Positions 51,206 to 64,000 of a DNA stretch of 64,000 bases are shown piece after piece. Position 1 is the stretch's first letter; the number at the start of each line of letters is the position of its first letter. The stretch comes from Luscinia megarhynchos (lineage: Eukaryota > Chordata > Aves > Passeriformes > Turdidae), in NCBI GenBank assembly GCA_034336665.1, contig CM067570.1, forward strand, positions 26,741,002 to 26,805,001, in the 5' to 3' direction. Position numbers and translations under genes: made by a program. Below the pieces are notes generated by a model that saw nothing but the letters and a program-made list of their open reading frames with translations, ran no database searches and was not told the origin of the DNA.

Positions 51206-53051
51206 CAAGCCAGTTGTACTCTTATAGGAGCTTTACTAAAGTCCTGTAATCGCGCTGTCGCCACACGTCTCCGCTGTTAAGGAAAGGATCGCTGACAAAA
51301 TGTAAATTAAGATCTTCAGACGGTGGTGTTTATAAAATACCTCATTAATGGGCTTGGATTGAATCTCTCCATCCATCCACATCATCAGATATAATAATAG
51401 TAACGAATCAGACAGGGAAGATCCTGGCTAAACCATTGGCATTTTTTTTTCCAGAAGTACTGAAGTCCTAAATCACCAATTCTTCTAACTTTCTGGCCAT
51501 TGATCCGCGGGCATTCGTAGTTCAACATCAAAGGTAAGAACAAAACATTATTCAATTATTCGATAGCTGGTGGAAAACGATAACTTCCATTAAGAATGTT
51601 AACTTCCGTGCTGCTAATCTTTATCAAATTAAGGGGGGGGGGGGAAGGGAGAAAAGTTAGATTGGGTTATTTAAAAAGAAAACAGAGAGTTCTCCAAACT
51701 TCGAGGCTCCTGTCTGAGAGGGAAGGCAGGAGACCTGGCTGGCGGCAGCCGCCGCGCTCTCTCCTCCGCAGCCTGCGCGTTCCCGGCACCGCCGCTCGCT
51801 TCTCCGGCCGCTCCCGGAGCCCTGGCCCTGGCGGTATCCCGGCCCCCCGCCCTCGGCCTTCCGCTGTTCCCCGTATCTTCTTTGGCTCCCCCCGACTTCA
51901 GCCGGCGATGCGACGCGGCTCCCACCCGCGTTCACGGCTGGCTGTCCCGGGGCAAGGCTGGCATCGCGTCCGGACTGCAGCGGCGGGACCCCCTTCCCCT
52001 GCCCAGGCTTGGGGAGAGACACGAGGGCTTCGGCCGAGGCGGGGAAAGCCGCCCTTGGCACTGCTTTCACACCTCGGGGCCGGCCCGGCGGTCGGATGTG
52101 GAATGAAGGCATAATTTCTCTTACCCTGCCCGGGGATCCGCTGTTTCTCCCGGCACTATTTTCAGGGGCGGCCCGGAGCTCACCGGGACACCCGAGCGCT
52201 CGGCAGGCGGGCCGGGCTGTCACTGCCACTCGGAGGGAAGGAGGGGCGCAGCGGGACGGGCGGCAGCCCATCTCCCGTGGGGACCTGACCCTCCTCCAAA
52301 CCCCGAGGCAGCACTGGGACGGCTGCACGAGGGCTCGGGGCTACCACTGCTCCCCACTCTACTGTCCCCGGGCGCTTACGGGAAGAAGGAAGAACTGTCA
52401 CCAGGGCTGCCCCGTGGCGTGATGCTCCCGCCGGTCCCCAGTGTCGCCGTGCCCGGGATGGGGGGGCTCCGCTCCCCACTAGCCCCCCGGTAGCCCCCTT
52501 TTTTTTGACCCTCCGGCGCCACCGTAAAAGGCAGAGCTCTTAAGGGAGCACGGCGGGGAGGGCGGCGCCGCGCAGGGAGCCAGCCGCGGACGGGCGGCGG
52601 GGGAGGCGGAGGAGGGGGGTGTCGGGGCACTTAGGGTGCCCGCCGCCGCTGCCTCCTTCCCCGCCGCCCGCCCTCCGTGCCAGGAGGGATTCCCTCAGTC
52701 CACCTTAACGCGGGTCTCGTTCCGCCGCCGGGCGGGCGGCGAGGGCTCGGCGGCGCGGGGCTGCCGGCTCATTCCCCCGCGCCCCCCGGGCCGGGCAGGG
52801 GGCGCTGCGGGTCCTCGGGGCGCCCGCGGGGCATGGCCCCGCTGGGGACGCGCCCGCGCCGCCGCCGGCCCCGGGGAGCGGCGCGGTGCACCTTGCAGCA
52901 CGGAGACAGGGGACTGCCTGCCTGGCGGTGACCGCTCGTCGCCCCGGGACTGGTGAGGGGCTCGATCCCGCTGCGCTGCCACTTCCCCGCCGGAGCTTTG
53001 CCCGCACCACTGGCTGCACTTCGGTAGCGCTGTCATGCCCTACCCAGAGCT

Positions 53052-53073
53052 CCGCTATTAAATAATTTAGCGG
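53052..53073. other. Small inverted repeat with AT-rich core
   Basis: CCGCTA and TAGCGG flank a 10-base all-A/T core (TTAAATAATT). It is an isolated AT island within very GC-rich sequence and could be a homeodomain or TBP-type site. No function can be assigned. Confidence 0.4.
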
Positions 53074-53865
53074 CGGCAGCAGCAGCGCTTCCCTGCCCGC
53101 TTGTCACCTTCTCCCGGCCCCCGCCATCAATTATTCAGGACCACCCCGGTAACTGCCTGGAGCCGGGCGCGGAGAACAGGGCGACGGCGGGGCCCTACCT
53201 GGGGCCGGTCGCTGGCTCTTGGAGGCCGGGAGGAAGCGCGACCGGCCCTCGGGGCGGCAGCCCCCCCGCTCCGCGAAAAGTTACTGTCGCCTCGCCCCGG
53301 CGGAGAGGGGCTGCGGGAGGACCCCCGCCGTCGGCCGGTTCCCAGGGGGACGGGGGTGGGAGGCGGGTTGCAGGAGGCGGCGAGGCCGCACGGGCTGCAT
53401 CGGGCGTCCAGACTGAATGCCGGTGGCAGCTTTACTCCTCTTCGGTCTGTCCGGTGTCCCCAACTCCCACGTCCCCACCATCCCCCCCACCCCGCCCTTC
53501 TCCTTCTCCCGGCTCCTCCTCCTCTCGTTCCCTCTCGGCCCTCCCCCAGCCCGGCTGCCCCTGCCCTTGCGCCTCTCTCTCTGTCCGGGGTCTCTCCTGT
53601 CACCGCCGCGTCGTCCTGCCACGCTTCCCCTTCCCCACCCCGCCCGCCCTGCGCCCTCCCTTCGCGCGGCACCGAGCTCCTTTTTCGCGTGCGAGATGTA
53701 TTATTTATTTATCGGTGTTTAATTTCCTGCCAGGTGGGTTTCTGCCTCCCACCCGTGCGCGCAGCGGGGCCGGGGCTCCGCGGGGCGGGCCGGGCCGGGG
53801 GGAGGTGAGCTGCTGCGCGCCCGTCTGCGCCCGATTCCGAGGGAGCAGCGAGACTTGATTTTTGC

Positions 53866-53888
53866 GGGGGGGCGGGGAGGGGGAGGGG
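53866..53888 (+). other. G-quadruplex motif near SATB2 promoter
   Basis: Four G runs (7, 4, 5 and 4 Gs) are separated by single bases C, A and A. This is an ideal short-loop G-quadruplex pattern, about 0.7 kb upstream of the exon 1 donor. The sequence pattern is certain; folding in the cell is not. Confidence 0.7.
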
Positions 53889-53949
53889 TGTCAAGGCGAG
53901 GAGGGGTGGCGATGTTTGGGATGCACAGCCCTGGGACGGGAACGCCGCG

Positions 53950-53978
53950 CAGACAGACAGGCAGACACACACACACAG
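53950..53978. repeat. GACA/CA compound microsatellite
   Basis: An AGACAGACAGGCAGAC stretch runs into (AC)n inside the CpG island, about 630 bases before the exon 1 donor. It is short and probably length-variable. Confidence 0.7.
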
Positions 53979-54039
53979 GCGTGCACATACACCAAACCCG
54001 AAAGCAAGGACAACCCCAAAAAGGACTCACTTTGCCTCG

Positions 54040-54489
54040 ATGACTCAACGCAACTAATAACCGTTTCTCCGCTTTCTGTGGCGAGTCCCTCCTGCCGCTG
54101 CTGTCGCTGGCAGCGGAGGGAGCGATTGAAAGTGACACACGGGGGGCCGCCGCCGCCACTTCCCCGCGCCGCCAGGCACTCGCCGCCGCCGCGGAACCCG
54201 GGAGAGCGGCGCTCCCTCCTCTTCTCCTCCCCCTGTTTCCCCCGGTATTGATTTTCTCCGCTGAAGGTGTGAGAAGTCGGCTCCCTCTCCCTTCTCTTCC
54301 GCGCCGCAGCCGACGGCCCCGCGCCTCCCCGCCCCCTCGTCCCGACCTCCCCGCTCCGCTCCGCTCGCCACCCGGGACCCTCGGGACGGGGGCTCTGCCC
54401 CTGCCGCCCCGCGGGCAGCCGCCCCGGCCCCGCCGCCCCAGCACCCCCGGAGGAGGACGAGGAGGGGGCTGGGGGTGGGGGAAGGAGTA
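54040..54489 (+). promoter_or_regulatory. SATB2: Candidate SATB2 promoter / leader region
   Basis: This CpG-rich stretch directly precedes the predicted exon 1. I see no TATA box near the donor-proximal exon, which fits a CpG-island promoter with dispersed starts. It contains a MYB-like AACCGTT near 54059 and an AT-rich word TATTGATTTT around 54246, both unusual in so GC-rich a block. The exact start site cannot be set from the sequence. Confidence 0.4.
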
Positions 54490-54604
54490 GAAGTGAAGAA
54501 CGCGGCGTGGGAGAAGGAAACAGGAAAACTTTCCACCCTGGATTCTCTACTTCTGATCCATGGACAGAGCCCAACTCAGCCAACTTACAGACAGGCTATA
54601 AGCA
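54490..54604 (+). other. SATB2: Probable SATB2 non-coding exon 1 (3' part)
   Basis: The sequence up to 54604 is less GC-extreme than its surroundings and ends at a strong donor, GCA|GTAAGT, with GT at 54605-54606. Splicing to the acceptor at 55083 would remove a 479-base GC-rich intron and join this exon to the SATB2 coding exon. The left boundary is unknown because the transcription start cannot be read from sequence; 54490 is only a conservative left edge. Alternative first exons elsewhere in the CpG domain are possible. A second donor-like GGGTAAGC at 55022-55029 lies too close to the acceptor (about 60 bases) to define a normal vertebrate intron. Confidence 0.5.
54560..54601 (+). CDS. Upstream ORF (13 codons) in SATB2 5' leader
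   Basis: An ATG at 54560 opens a short frame encoding MDRAQLSQLTDRL and stops at TAA 54599-54601, three bases before the predicted exon 1 donor. The start context has G at +4 but T at -3, so it is moderate. If exon 1 is transcribed as proposed, scanning ribosomes meet this ORF before the SATB2 ATG, so it could damp translation. Whether the peptide matters or only the act of translation is unknown. Confidence 0.4.
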   Translation: MDRAQLSQLTDRL

Positions 54605-55541
<937 letters not shown>

Positions 55542-58500
55542 TAGAAGGCCGCCTGCCGAAAGAGGCCACCCCGGGCCGGGCTCTGGCCGGGTGACTCTCA
55601 AAAGGCCGGGGCTGGTCGTGCCGGAGAGTGACGGGGTGAGAGCGTGCCCTGCGCTCGGCGCTGTCTTGGTGCGGATTGCCCTGGGGCAGTCCGGGGCATG
55701 CCCCTGCCCGCCGGCGCTCCCGCACGGCACGGCTCGGCACGGCCGGGCGGCGGGACAGGGCAGCGCCTCGGGCACGGCGCGGGCGGCCGGGCAGCTCCAC
55801 GGGTGCAGGTGACACCAGTTAGGTGCATTCACACCCACCGTCACAGCTTTCAGAAGGGGGTCACCGGGGTGGGAAAAATAGCGTTTATGGTTGTACTTTG
55901 GGATTTTATTTTTCCTTCAGTAAGTAGCATTTTGTAGCAGTTGTAAAAGAGGATAAGGCATGTGCAAGGTTTAGCTCTTTCAGTAAATATACTGAACATT
56001 AGTTTTGCAGTTTTCCTGCGTTTCTCTAGAATCCTTAACCTTTCTTACTTTGCTATCAAGTTTGCTGGTCAGTTTCGTGTTAAGAGCATGTTAAGTGCAT
56101 GGTTGCTTTTCCCCCTCCTTTTGTTCCAAGCAGATAAACTTTCCAGTTACTTCTTTTAAATGCCCTGTTTTTTCCTCTTAACTGTGATACTGTCATGCTT
56201 AAGACAGTGCAACCTCGTGTTAGGAAAAAATATTTTAAAATCTTGAAATTAGCCAGATGATGTGAGCAGAATACTACAGGAAGGACCACCAATAACTTTA
56301 CCTTAAAAAACCCTTTAAATTTGTGTTTTAAAATGAGCAGAAGAGTAACACATAATTGTAGTTGTTTATACACACAAGGAGTTTGTGTAAATGGCATTTT
56401 GAGAGATACATTGAAATGGTCGTCACATGACTCTCTATTACGTGAGGTTTATTTAGCGATTTTACCATTAGATGCTTGTTTTAGACCTCCTTGGCTCAAT
56501 AGGCTTCCTAATTGCTGAAGTTTGCTAAGGAGCTGCAGATTTTATTGTAAAAGCATAGGATTCATTTATATACCTAATGAAGGGTAAGAGAGCTCACCAG
56601 TTTTTTTATGTTTCTATACATCTAGTTTTTAATTCTCTTCTCTGTGTTCTTCCAAGTTATGGAAAAAGAAGCAGCAGCTTTGCAGTGAAGGACTTGTAAT
56701 ACTGCTCCTAGAAATTGGTGAAGAAATAATTTGAGTAATTGTAAAAAGGAACTAGTTAATAACATAAAAAGTAGCATATGTAGTTTTAGATGCCTTTTTC
56801 GTGACTTGGGCATTAAAGCTGCTTGATTTTTATAGGAATGTTAGAATTAGAGCTGAAATCTTTTTTCCTTGGGGCATTTATAGAAATATATTTTAAATGT
56901 TTTGGAATATATGTTTACTTTCTAGTTGCAGCTGTGTTATCCAAGAGAAATTCAGTGGCTTTTATAGCTATGTCGGTGTTTCAGCCTGAATCTGGCCTAT
57001 TAAGCTATGGAATATTTCTTCCACCTAAGAAAAGTACTTTCATTTCTGAAAGTAAACTTTTAAGAGCCTAAGTTTTAATTCATTACTCTTCAGCTCATTT
57101 ATAAAGATGTTGTAGACTGTAGTGTAGAAGTGTGGAGGAAAAAGAAATGCAGCAGTAATTTTTTTTCCCCTTAGCTAGTGTTCTTTAAACAGTCTTAGTC
57201 TCTTTGGTTTAGGCTGTTTATAATAAAGGTTATTCATTACTCCTTATTGATACTGAAAGCAAGAAGAAAATTATTCTTGTCTGAAAACTTACCCAGGTTC
57301 TATAATCCTCAATACTAAATTAGTTAAGGCAGATTTTTTTTTTAATAAGATAATGGTGCTGTTTAAAATTGATTTTTTTTTCTCCTGGAAATACTCTCAC
57401 AATAAATCAACATAGCTAATTTCCAGATATTTTTATTGTGCTCTTTTTCAAGTTTGATCTTTAAGAACCTGTTATGATCAAGTGATCTTTTCCTGAATGC
57501 AGATCACACCTGTTTTGGATAAACTATCCAAAAGTCATGTATCTTTGCAGTGATTACTGTGGTGTTAGTAATTTTTTCAGGGGTTGTGAAACATATCTGT
57601 AGACATTTGTGAGAGGGCTTTTAATTTACTGGCAAATTAGTATAAAAATTATTTGAAATAAATATTGATAGGGACACTCCTACTACTGTGCCTAGAGTGT
57701 GACAAAAAGGAAACTAAGGAAAGTCATAGTGAAGTGACATCCAAGGCTTCAGTTGTCAGTGTTTCTGTGTGTTCTTGTTTCTTGGGCTTTAACAAGTGCT
57801 AATACTTACTGAATGTGGATTGCATTTGGGACAAAAATGGAAATACTTTTTAGTTTTTGTTTTATTTTTAATTCCATAATGTGTATCTAAAGATTTTGAA
57901 AGCAAAGCCAAATGCTAACAATTATTTTTCTCATCTCATTTTGGGCCTTAGATATGTAAATGCTGAAATTCCTTCCTATTTTGTCAGATGGTTTTTTGGG
58001 TTTTTTTATTGTAGTAATATCAGTTTCTGAAGTTAATTCGTGAGAACAGAGCAATAAGCTCTCAACTACCTGCTGCTATGATGAGCCTGATGACCTTTGG
58101 TAACCAGTTTTATAATCGTACTGTTTGCTGCAATTATTTTTCTAGTGACTTCCCTGAGAAATAGAGAAATATAATGCTATCGGTGTTTCTAGCTTTCTCT
58201 CTAGTTTTATGAGTGCAAAAAGTGTTTTAATATAAGCTTTTGTAATGCAGACAGAAAATCAGTTGTTCTCTTGAGAAATTTTGCCTTATAACTTTTCCTG
58301 GTTTTTTTATTCCTAACATGAATGTACTTAATTCAGAGGGCCATTACAGCAGCTGTAATAATCTAGTGAAGGTCACTAAAAAGATAAACGAGGTCTTAAA
58401 GGTTGTGTTTAATAGGGGATTTAAAAGTTTTGGTACTGTTTACAATGTTGTTAGCGTCAGTCCAATGTATTAGAGTCCAGTTTTGGTCTGCCTGACTAAC

Positions 58501-59803
58501 TCAGTACTTTCTATAATGTTTCAACAGCTATCTGACCAATCTGTTCTAAAACCTGTACGTAGTAAAACACAAGTGCTCTGATTTTAAGGAGAGTAAGGTT
58601 CCTTGGAAAAAGAGGCTAATACCGCTTTAAAAAACATATGAAGCCTGGGAGAGAGTTTAGAGCAAGCAAGAGCACTATGGTGTTGACAGCTTTATATCCC
58701 TGTTGGGTAACATTCACTTACTAGAATTGGCGTCTCCTCTCAGTTAGTAATTCACTCCATAAGGATTAAAAAAAAGAGGGATGATTAATGACTAGGAAAC
58801 TTATATTTACAGAATTGTTGATTGCAGCTCGTCAACCTGTTTGTGTAAGAATGGATGTGCGTATATATATGTGTGTGTTGATTTGAAGAGCGTAGAAAAT
58901 AAGTGTCAAAAGCCTCGGAAAGCAACTTAAAATGCCAGTATGCAGATTGAGCTGTTCTGAAGTTCAGTTTTGCAGAAAAAGAAACATAGGACCAAATGAT
59001 AGCCAAGGGAACATGCTCAAATTTGGAGCAGGAAATGGTTGCAAAATATTTTTTGTTTAGATTAGTTTGATGCAGCCTGATAATACGTTCATATTCATTT
59101 AAAAACTGATTCCATTTACAAAATATTAGTGGAGGGAAAAGCTTTCAGGCAATTCCAAGTGTATGATGAGGATGTTAATCAGTAGCTGTAGTTAGGAGCT
59201 TGTACAATGTCAGATGTACCAGAAATGTGGATACAGCGAGTCTTCTGAGCGCTGCTGCTGATTGCTGTGAACCCCCTAAAGTTCGATGTATCGTGGTTGT
59301 GTCTGGTTAAGTGTAGTTACAAATCAGTTTTAGTATAAGAGTTTTAATAAAGATATATTAAATTATATATATATTATCTCTGGGGTAACAGAAACGTGGG
59401 CTGATGGTTAAAGAACTATTGGTCAAGGTCCATTCTACGTATTTCTATAAAAATATTGTAGGGTTTGTACCACCGTTTATATCTTTACAAGGATTCAAGG
59501 TACTTGACTGGGGCGAAAAGTCACTTCTGTGCAGACGGAAGAATACAGCCTGATCAAATTTGCTCCTCTGTTCTAAATAGTTAGTTAACATGGCATCCTG
59601 AAAGCAGTAAGGAAGTGTGTTTCACTTGTCCTTAGGAACTGAGCAAAGCGAAAAGGTTGAGTTTTAAATTCCTGCCCAGATCCTAGATAAAGAATACCTT
59701 CCTGCTGACTGAAAGAAATATGTAGCTGTTTGAAAGAATTAAGCACATTGAAATACAGAAGGTGAAAGCTGCAAACCTTGTTAGTTTCAGGAACCAGCAT
59801 GCA

Positions 59804-59853
59804 TGTATTTTTGTTTTATGTTCATACTTATGTATTTTTGTTTTATGTTCATA
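59804..59853. repeat. 23-bp tandem duplication
   Basis: A 23-base unit running from TGTATTTTTG to TTCATA occurs at 59804-59826 and again, identical, at 59831-59853 with a 4-base spacer. A partial third copy of TTTTATG words follows. It is a small replication-slippage duplication in the intron. Confidence 0.8.
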
Positions 59854-61714
59854 TTTTATGTTTTATCTGTGCCCGTGTAGTTGGAAAATGTTGCCTTGTA
59901 ATTTGATATAATTCAGTAGGGATTTGGAAGAAATATAAAATCTTGCATTTTACATGTTTTGATACATAATGAGGAAGAAAGCCTCTAATTTAGCAGGAAC
60001 AGTAAGAAAAGCAAGATAGAGATTTCTTTTCCGGGACTGATTGTTAAAAATGTGTTTCTGGTCTTTTTGCTGATCTTCACCCTCTCTCCCTTTTCCAATC
60101 AGGCTGTATCACCTAAATAGAACAAACAGAGCAGTTGCTCCTGAAGGGTCATGCAGTGTATCAGCTGTATTTTTGCTGAGGTAGAAAAATAGTTTTTCTT
60201 TATGTATTTTCAGTACTTGGTCTGTTATTAAAATAAAGACACGGTTGAAGTATGTGTGCAATTGAACATACGCATTAAACAGAATATAGGGTATCCACCC
60301 ATTCAATGACCTAGACATAATTTGATGTTTAGGATAATTTTGGAACCCTTAAGTTGCATCTGCAGAAAGACACCAACAATTTTGAATTCAAGATTTAAGA
60401 TTAGTGGTAGTAAGATTTTTTTCTTTCTCCCCGCAACAGTTCCTAAGTGTTTCAAGTCATCTCCCTATTTCCTCTCCACACCCATGGCCGTGTTAGTTAA
60501 CTGCATGCTGTTATTCTTATCATAAACCGAAGGAAAGAAAAAGCAACCAACATAATTGAAATAATCCATATTAATTCTCTGTTTACTCCTCCCTTTGTAA
60601 GTTGGGTCCTGCTTTTTCTTGGTTTTGCTGGGATAGAGCATAGTATATTTCCTGTCAGTTATTTATAGGACAATTACTTGACAAACTCACCTGGACAAGA
60701 GGTTTCAGTGACTCCCCAGAACTGTTTTTGTGCCTAAAGAAGATGGCAAAAATCATATTAAAAACTCTAAAGATTCCAATGAGATAATTGAATATGACTT
60801 GTCTTCCACTCAGAATTTAGATGGAGGATTCGGACATCGAAGGAAGGCCAACCATATTAAAATTTTATTGTTATGAATAAACACTTAGAGGTGAAGTTTG
60901 AAGATTCCTTTCCCAAAGACATAATTTTGTGGAATCCTTATATTCCATTTAAATACTCTTACTGTGCTGAACATTTTATCTTAATTTAAAAATAGAAAAA
61001 AACCTGGCATAATGCAACTGTAATCAAGTAATCATTTCAACAGACAGCTATGTCATGTTGAAACTTTCTAGTTTGTAGCACAGACTTTCAGATGGTATCA
61101 CTTACTTTAAAATTCCTTTAAAAGTATTTGAGTTTAGTACTCTTCATGGAGATGCTAGCCTGAATATTTATTTTTGCAGTTACTTTCTATTATTGATGTT
61201 TTCTTTAGAGCTGTCTGTGTGGAATGGGGAGGAAAAGGGCCACAATGGTGGTCTGGAGCTGAAGTAAAATACTTGAACCAGTAAGGTTTTTGTCACTCGT
61301 GTTGACACAGAACATGGTAATACAATACGGCAGCTATGGTGCTGTAAAATGAAGAGTTTTATTGCAGTTATGTATTTATATTCACCAAACATCTGTGTGA
61401 CCTGTTTAGGAAAATTCATATTTTTGTGATTGAGCAGTCCCCAACCTGCTTTTAAATCTTATTTTTAAACTTTTCAAAATAGCTGAAAATCTGTAAAACT
61501 TGGGAAGATTTTCTTTTGAATCCCAAATTGCAAGGCATAGCTAAGTTAGGCCTTTAATTACTACCCCTCATAATTTAGTTAAATTAGTAACTACTGCTGT
61601 GTTTTTAGGATTAAAGGCCCAGTTTTTCAAGGTATAAAGTATTACCAAGTCCCTTTGAATTGATAGGAAGGGGGCTTTGTTGGAGATAACCTGTGCCTGA
61701 TTCATACTGTGTAA

Positions 61715-62100
61715 CTACAGAAGGAGCGTGCTGTCCTTTTGAAGCTCGGAGTGGCGCTGAATCTAGCCCGCTGTGTCGAGCAAGGAGCCAGAGCCCTTCC
61801 TCGCTCTGAAAAAATGGCCTTGTGGTAATTGCTTCCTACTGTACCAAATGGCCGGGGTCAGCTGCATCAGTCCCCACGGTGGCATGTGTCACTAGTGCAG
61901 ATGTAAGAAATAGTCACAGCAGACAAAGGGCAGCTGAGTATTTGATGGCTTTTGAGAAATGTTTTCTAGCCTCTAGCGATACTAAAAAAAATTGCCCTCC
62001 AAGAAGCTTTGTACTTGTTGCAGAATGCTCATCAGCAGCATCTCTGCTGTGGGGCTGCAGACAAATGAGTTCACATTGATTAGTGGTATGAAAGACAGAA
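61715..62100. promoter_or_regulatory. CpG-bearing block in SATB2 intron, candidate regulatory element
   Basis: This part of an otherwise CpG-poor intron keeps several CpGs (GAGCGTG, CTCGGAGTGGCGC, CCCGCTGTGTCGAG, CCTCGCTC, GGCCGGGG, CACGGTGG, CTAGCGATA) and is more GC-balanced. That pattern is seen in selected or unmethylated elements. No coding frame is convincing. Function is inferred only. Confidence 0.3.
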
Positions 62101-64000
62101 AATGCTCTTTGCCATTTCATTTGGGGGCAGTTGTTAACCCATCTAGTTGAGGTTCTCATGGCTGTTCCCAAGTGTTGACTGCTGTAATGTATGATACATT
62201 CTCAGCCAGCTAGGCATGTTGTCCATATTGTCACTATTCTATAGTTAGGGATTTTTTTTTTTTATCCAGAGTTCCTGCACTTTGTATGAAAGCACTTACT
62301 GCAGCTGTTGAATATATTTTGTCCCCGTCTCCATTTGCATTGATTCAAATATTGGTAAGGGAAAAAATATTTTATATTTCCAGTGTTGTTTCTTCTATTT
62401 CAGGGAACTTTAAAAAAGCCTCAAAAAACCATTAAATAGTATTTTTTGTTGTTTGGTTTTTCTCTTTTTAAATATTTGCTAGCTCTGCAAGGGTCCCTTG
62501 AAGATTTACAAAGACAAAGAGATTTTGGCATTTGTCTATTAGCAGTTTAGGGCTGCTGACGTTGAAAAAACTCATATGAAAGATATTTGAAAGGTTTTGT
62601 TTGTTTTGTTGGTTGGTTAGTGTTGTGTTTTCCTTCGGGTTTTTAAAGCATAGTTCTTACTTTGAGTTTTAAAGGTGTGAAAGTTGGTGTTGCTGGTATC
62701 TGAGGACTTACGTAAAACCTCCTTCCAGGAAGCGCTTCTACTTGGAATAAAACTGTGCTAAGAATTTAGTTTGTTTAAAAAATGAAGTGTGAGCCCTGCA
62801 TCAGTGTTATGGTAAACTGAATGCTAGGGCAGGAGTACTGTGTCTGAGCTCAAGATACATTTTCAATTTCTTGTCAAATGCTGAATGGGTATTGGTGTTT
62901 CATGCAGTGATGTTTGGAAAAAAGATTGTCATTATTTGTAGAAGCTGTATGAAGGGAACAGAAAGAACTTGAAGGACAGGTAGCTCTAGATAAGAGTCTA
63001 AGCAAATGACTTGTTTTCTAAATAGAAAATTATCTGGCTAATTTTCTCGCTAAAAATGTTTAGTCATTGTGCTCTAATTGATGTCCTATCAGGTGGGCAT
63101 GCAATATTAAAAAATTTGTGCACAACTGTACCTTGTTAGTAGCAATGTCAGCAAGGTAAAGAAGATCAGAAAAATTTTAATACCTGTCAGACACTATTTT
63201 ATATGAAGCTGCAGCATCTCTTGAGATAACCATATACCCACTGCGATTTCAGAATGCAGTAGAAATGTCTTCCACTTATACGTGCTCCCTCGTTTGTTCC
63301 CTGAAGACGCACACTGAGATGAAAAAATACACTATTGACAGCACATCTTTTCAAAGGTACTAAACCTGGCATGAAATGTCAGGAGGGGAGTTTCTTGTAT
63401 CAAAAGCATGATTTGTATGGCTGCATACAGCCACAAGGTTACTTTGTCTCTCTCTCAGCTGTTCCATTCTATTTGTAATGTTGAAAAGGGGCTGGATTAG
63501 TCTGTCTTTACTTGGGTATCACCAACACTTCACTCTTGAAAAGTTGCTGACTTTGTCAGCATTTGGATGAAAGCTTTAGATAAGTGAGGAAACTCACAAA
63601 GAAGTATTTACCATCTTGGTAATCTAAACTCATGGAGATTGTTTTGCCATAAATTTAACTGACAGGCATATATTGGAAATGAAGCATGTTATTTTCGAAA
63701 CTATAACCAGCCTATTTTTTTGAGAGTAATATAAATTCATATTTTGAGCATATTTTGGTTTATATGCATTTCCATTATTTATATATTAAAATTAGATGTG
63801 TACAATTTCCAGCCTTATTATTTTGAATGGTTATTAAGAAATGTAGTTATAAATTATGAGTTATACAGTACTTTGGAGTAAAAGGTGATTTTCATAATGT
63901 CTTTTCCCAACTTACAAAATAACTTCTTTGCCATAATACAAACATGATAGCGGAGCAACATGATAGATGTCTCTTTAAGTATTGTAGTAAAAGAAAATGG

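Larger units (their letters stand above)
50340..51690. promoter_or_regulatory. AT-rich spacer between CpG islands, candidate MAR / enhancer
   Basis: The sequence changes abruptly from CpG island to about 1.3 kb of AT-rich DNA and back. It keeps scattered CpGs (AATCGATAG, AATCGATTAA, AATCGCGCTGTCGCC, GAACGCGC) and many TAAT/ATTA words. A G-free stretch lies at 51152-51199 and an ATCGAT palindrome at 51194-51205. Near the right end is a run of 12 Gs (51633-51644). No coding frame is convincing. I infer a matrix-attachment or enhancer role because of composition and position. Confidence 0.4.

Noticed and set aside
52636..54583. Multiple open frames (100-241 codons) around the SATB2 promoter
   Set aside because: The same GC artefact; they overlap on both strands and run across the predicted exon 1 and promoter.

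Overview
The window looks like avian nuclear DNA, probably from a songbird. It carries 5'-truncated CR1 LINE tails, the dominant bird/reptile retroposon, and a solo endogenous-retrovirus LTR of a type I associate with passerine genomes. The only protein-coding sequence I can support is the first coding exon of SATB2 on the + strand (55134-55302). It encodes the N-terminus of the CUT-homeodomain chromatin organiser ([16 protein letters not shown]...) and ends at a clean GTAACC splice donor. The rest of the gene lies beyond the right edge.

Layout. Bases 1-42037 are an AT-rich gene desert upstream of SATB2. It holds three CR1 fragments (about 5838, 7712 and 19125), simple repeats including an (ACT)13 tract at 36488, a weak MIR-like fragment near 37390, a CTCF-like motif at 17651, and several blocks that resemble conserved non-coding elements: retained CpGs and clustered homeodomain, RUNX, TEAD, SOX and E-box words. 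A minus-oriented LTR lies at 42038-42474. From about 42655 to 55850 the base composition changes sharply to a series of CpG-rich islands separated by AT-rich spacers. The largest spacer is 50340-51690. SATB2 sits at the right end of this series: a probable non-coding exon ends at 54604, a 479-base intron follows, and the coding exon begins at 55084. From 55303 to the end is the first large SATB2 intron.

How it fits together. A desert with candidate enhancers, a long multi-island CpG domain and a first exon carrying a short upstream ORF is the usual architecture of a dosage-sensitive developmental transcription regulator. The AT-rich spacer contains a 48-base stretch with no G on the + strand, directly followed by a 12-base palindrome around ATCGAT. 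That resembles the ATC-type base-unpairing sequences bound by SATB-family proteins, so SATB2 autoregulation is a testable idea.

Limits. Many long overlapping ORFs run through the CpG islands on both strands. I treat them as GC-driven open frames, not genes. I see no tRNA, rRNA, CRISPR array or prokaryotic-type system, and no multi-gene novel system. Conservation, TSS and enhancer statements are inferences from reading the sequence, not alignments.
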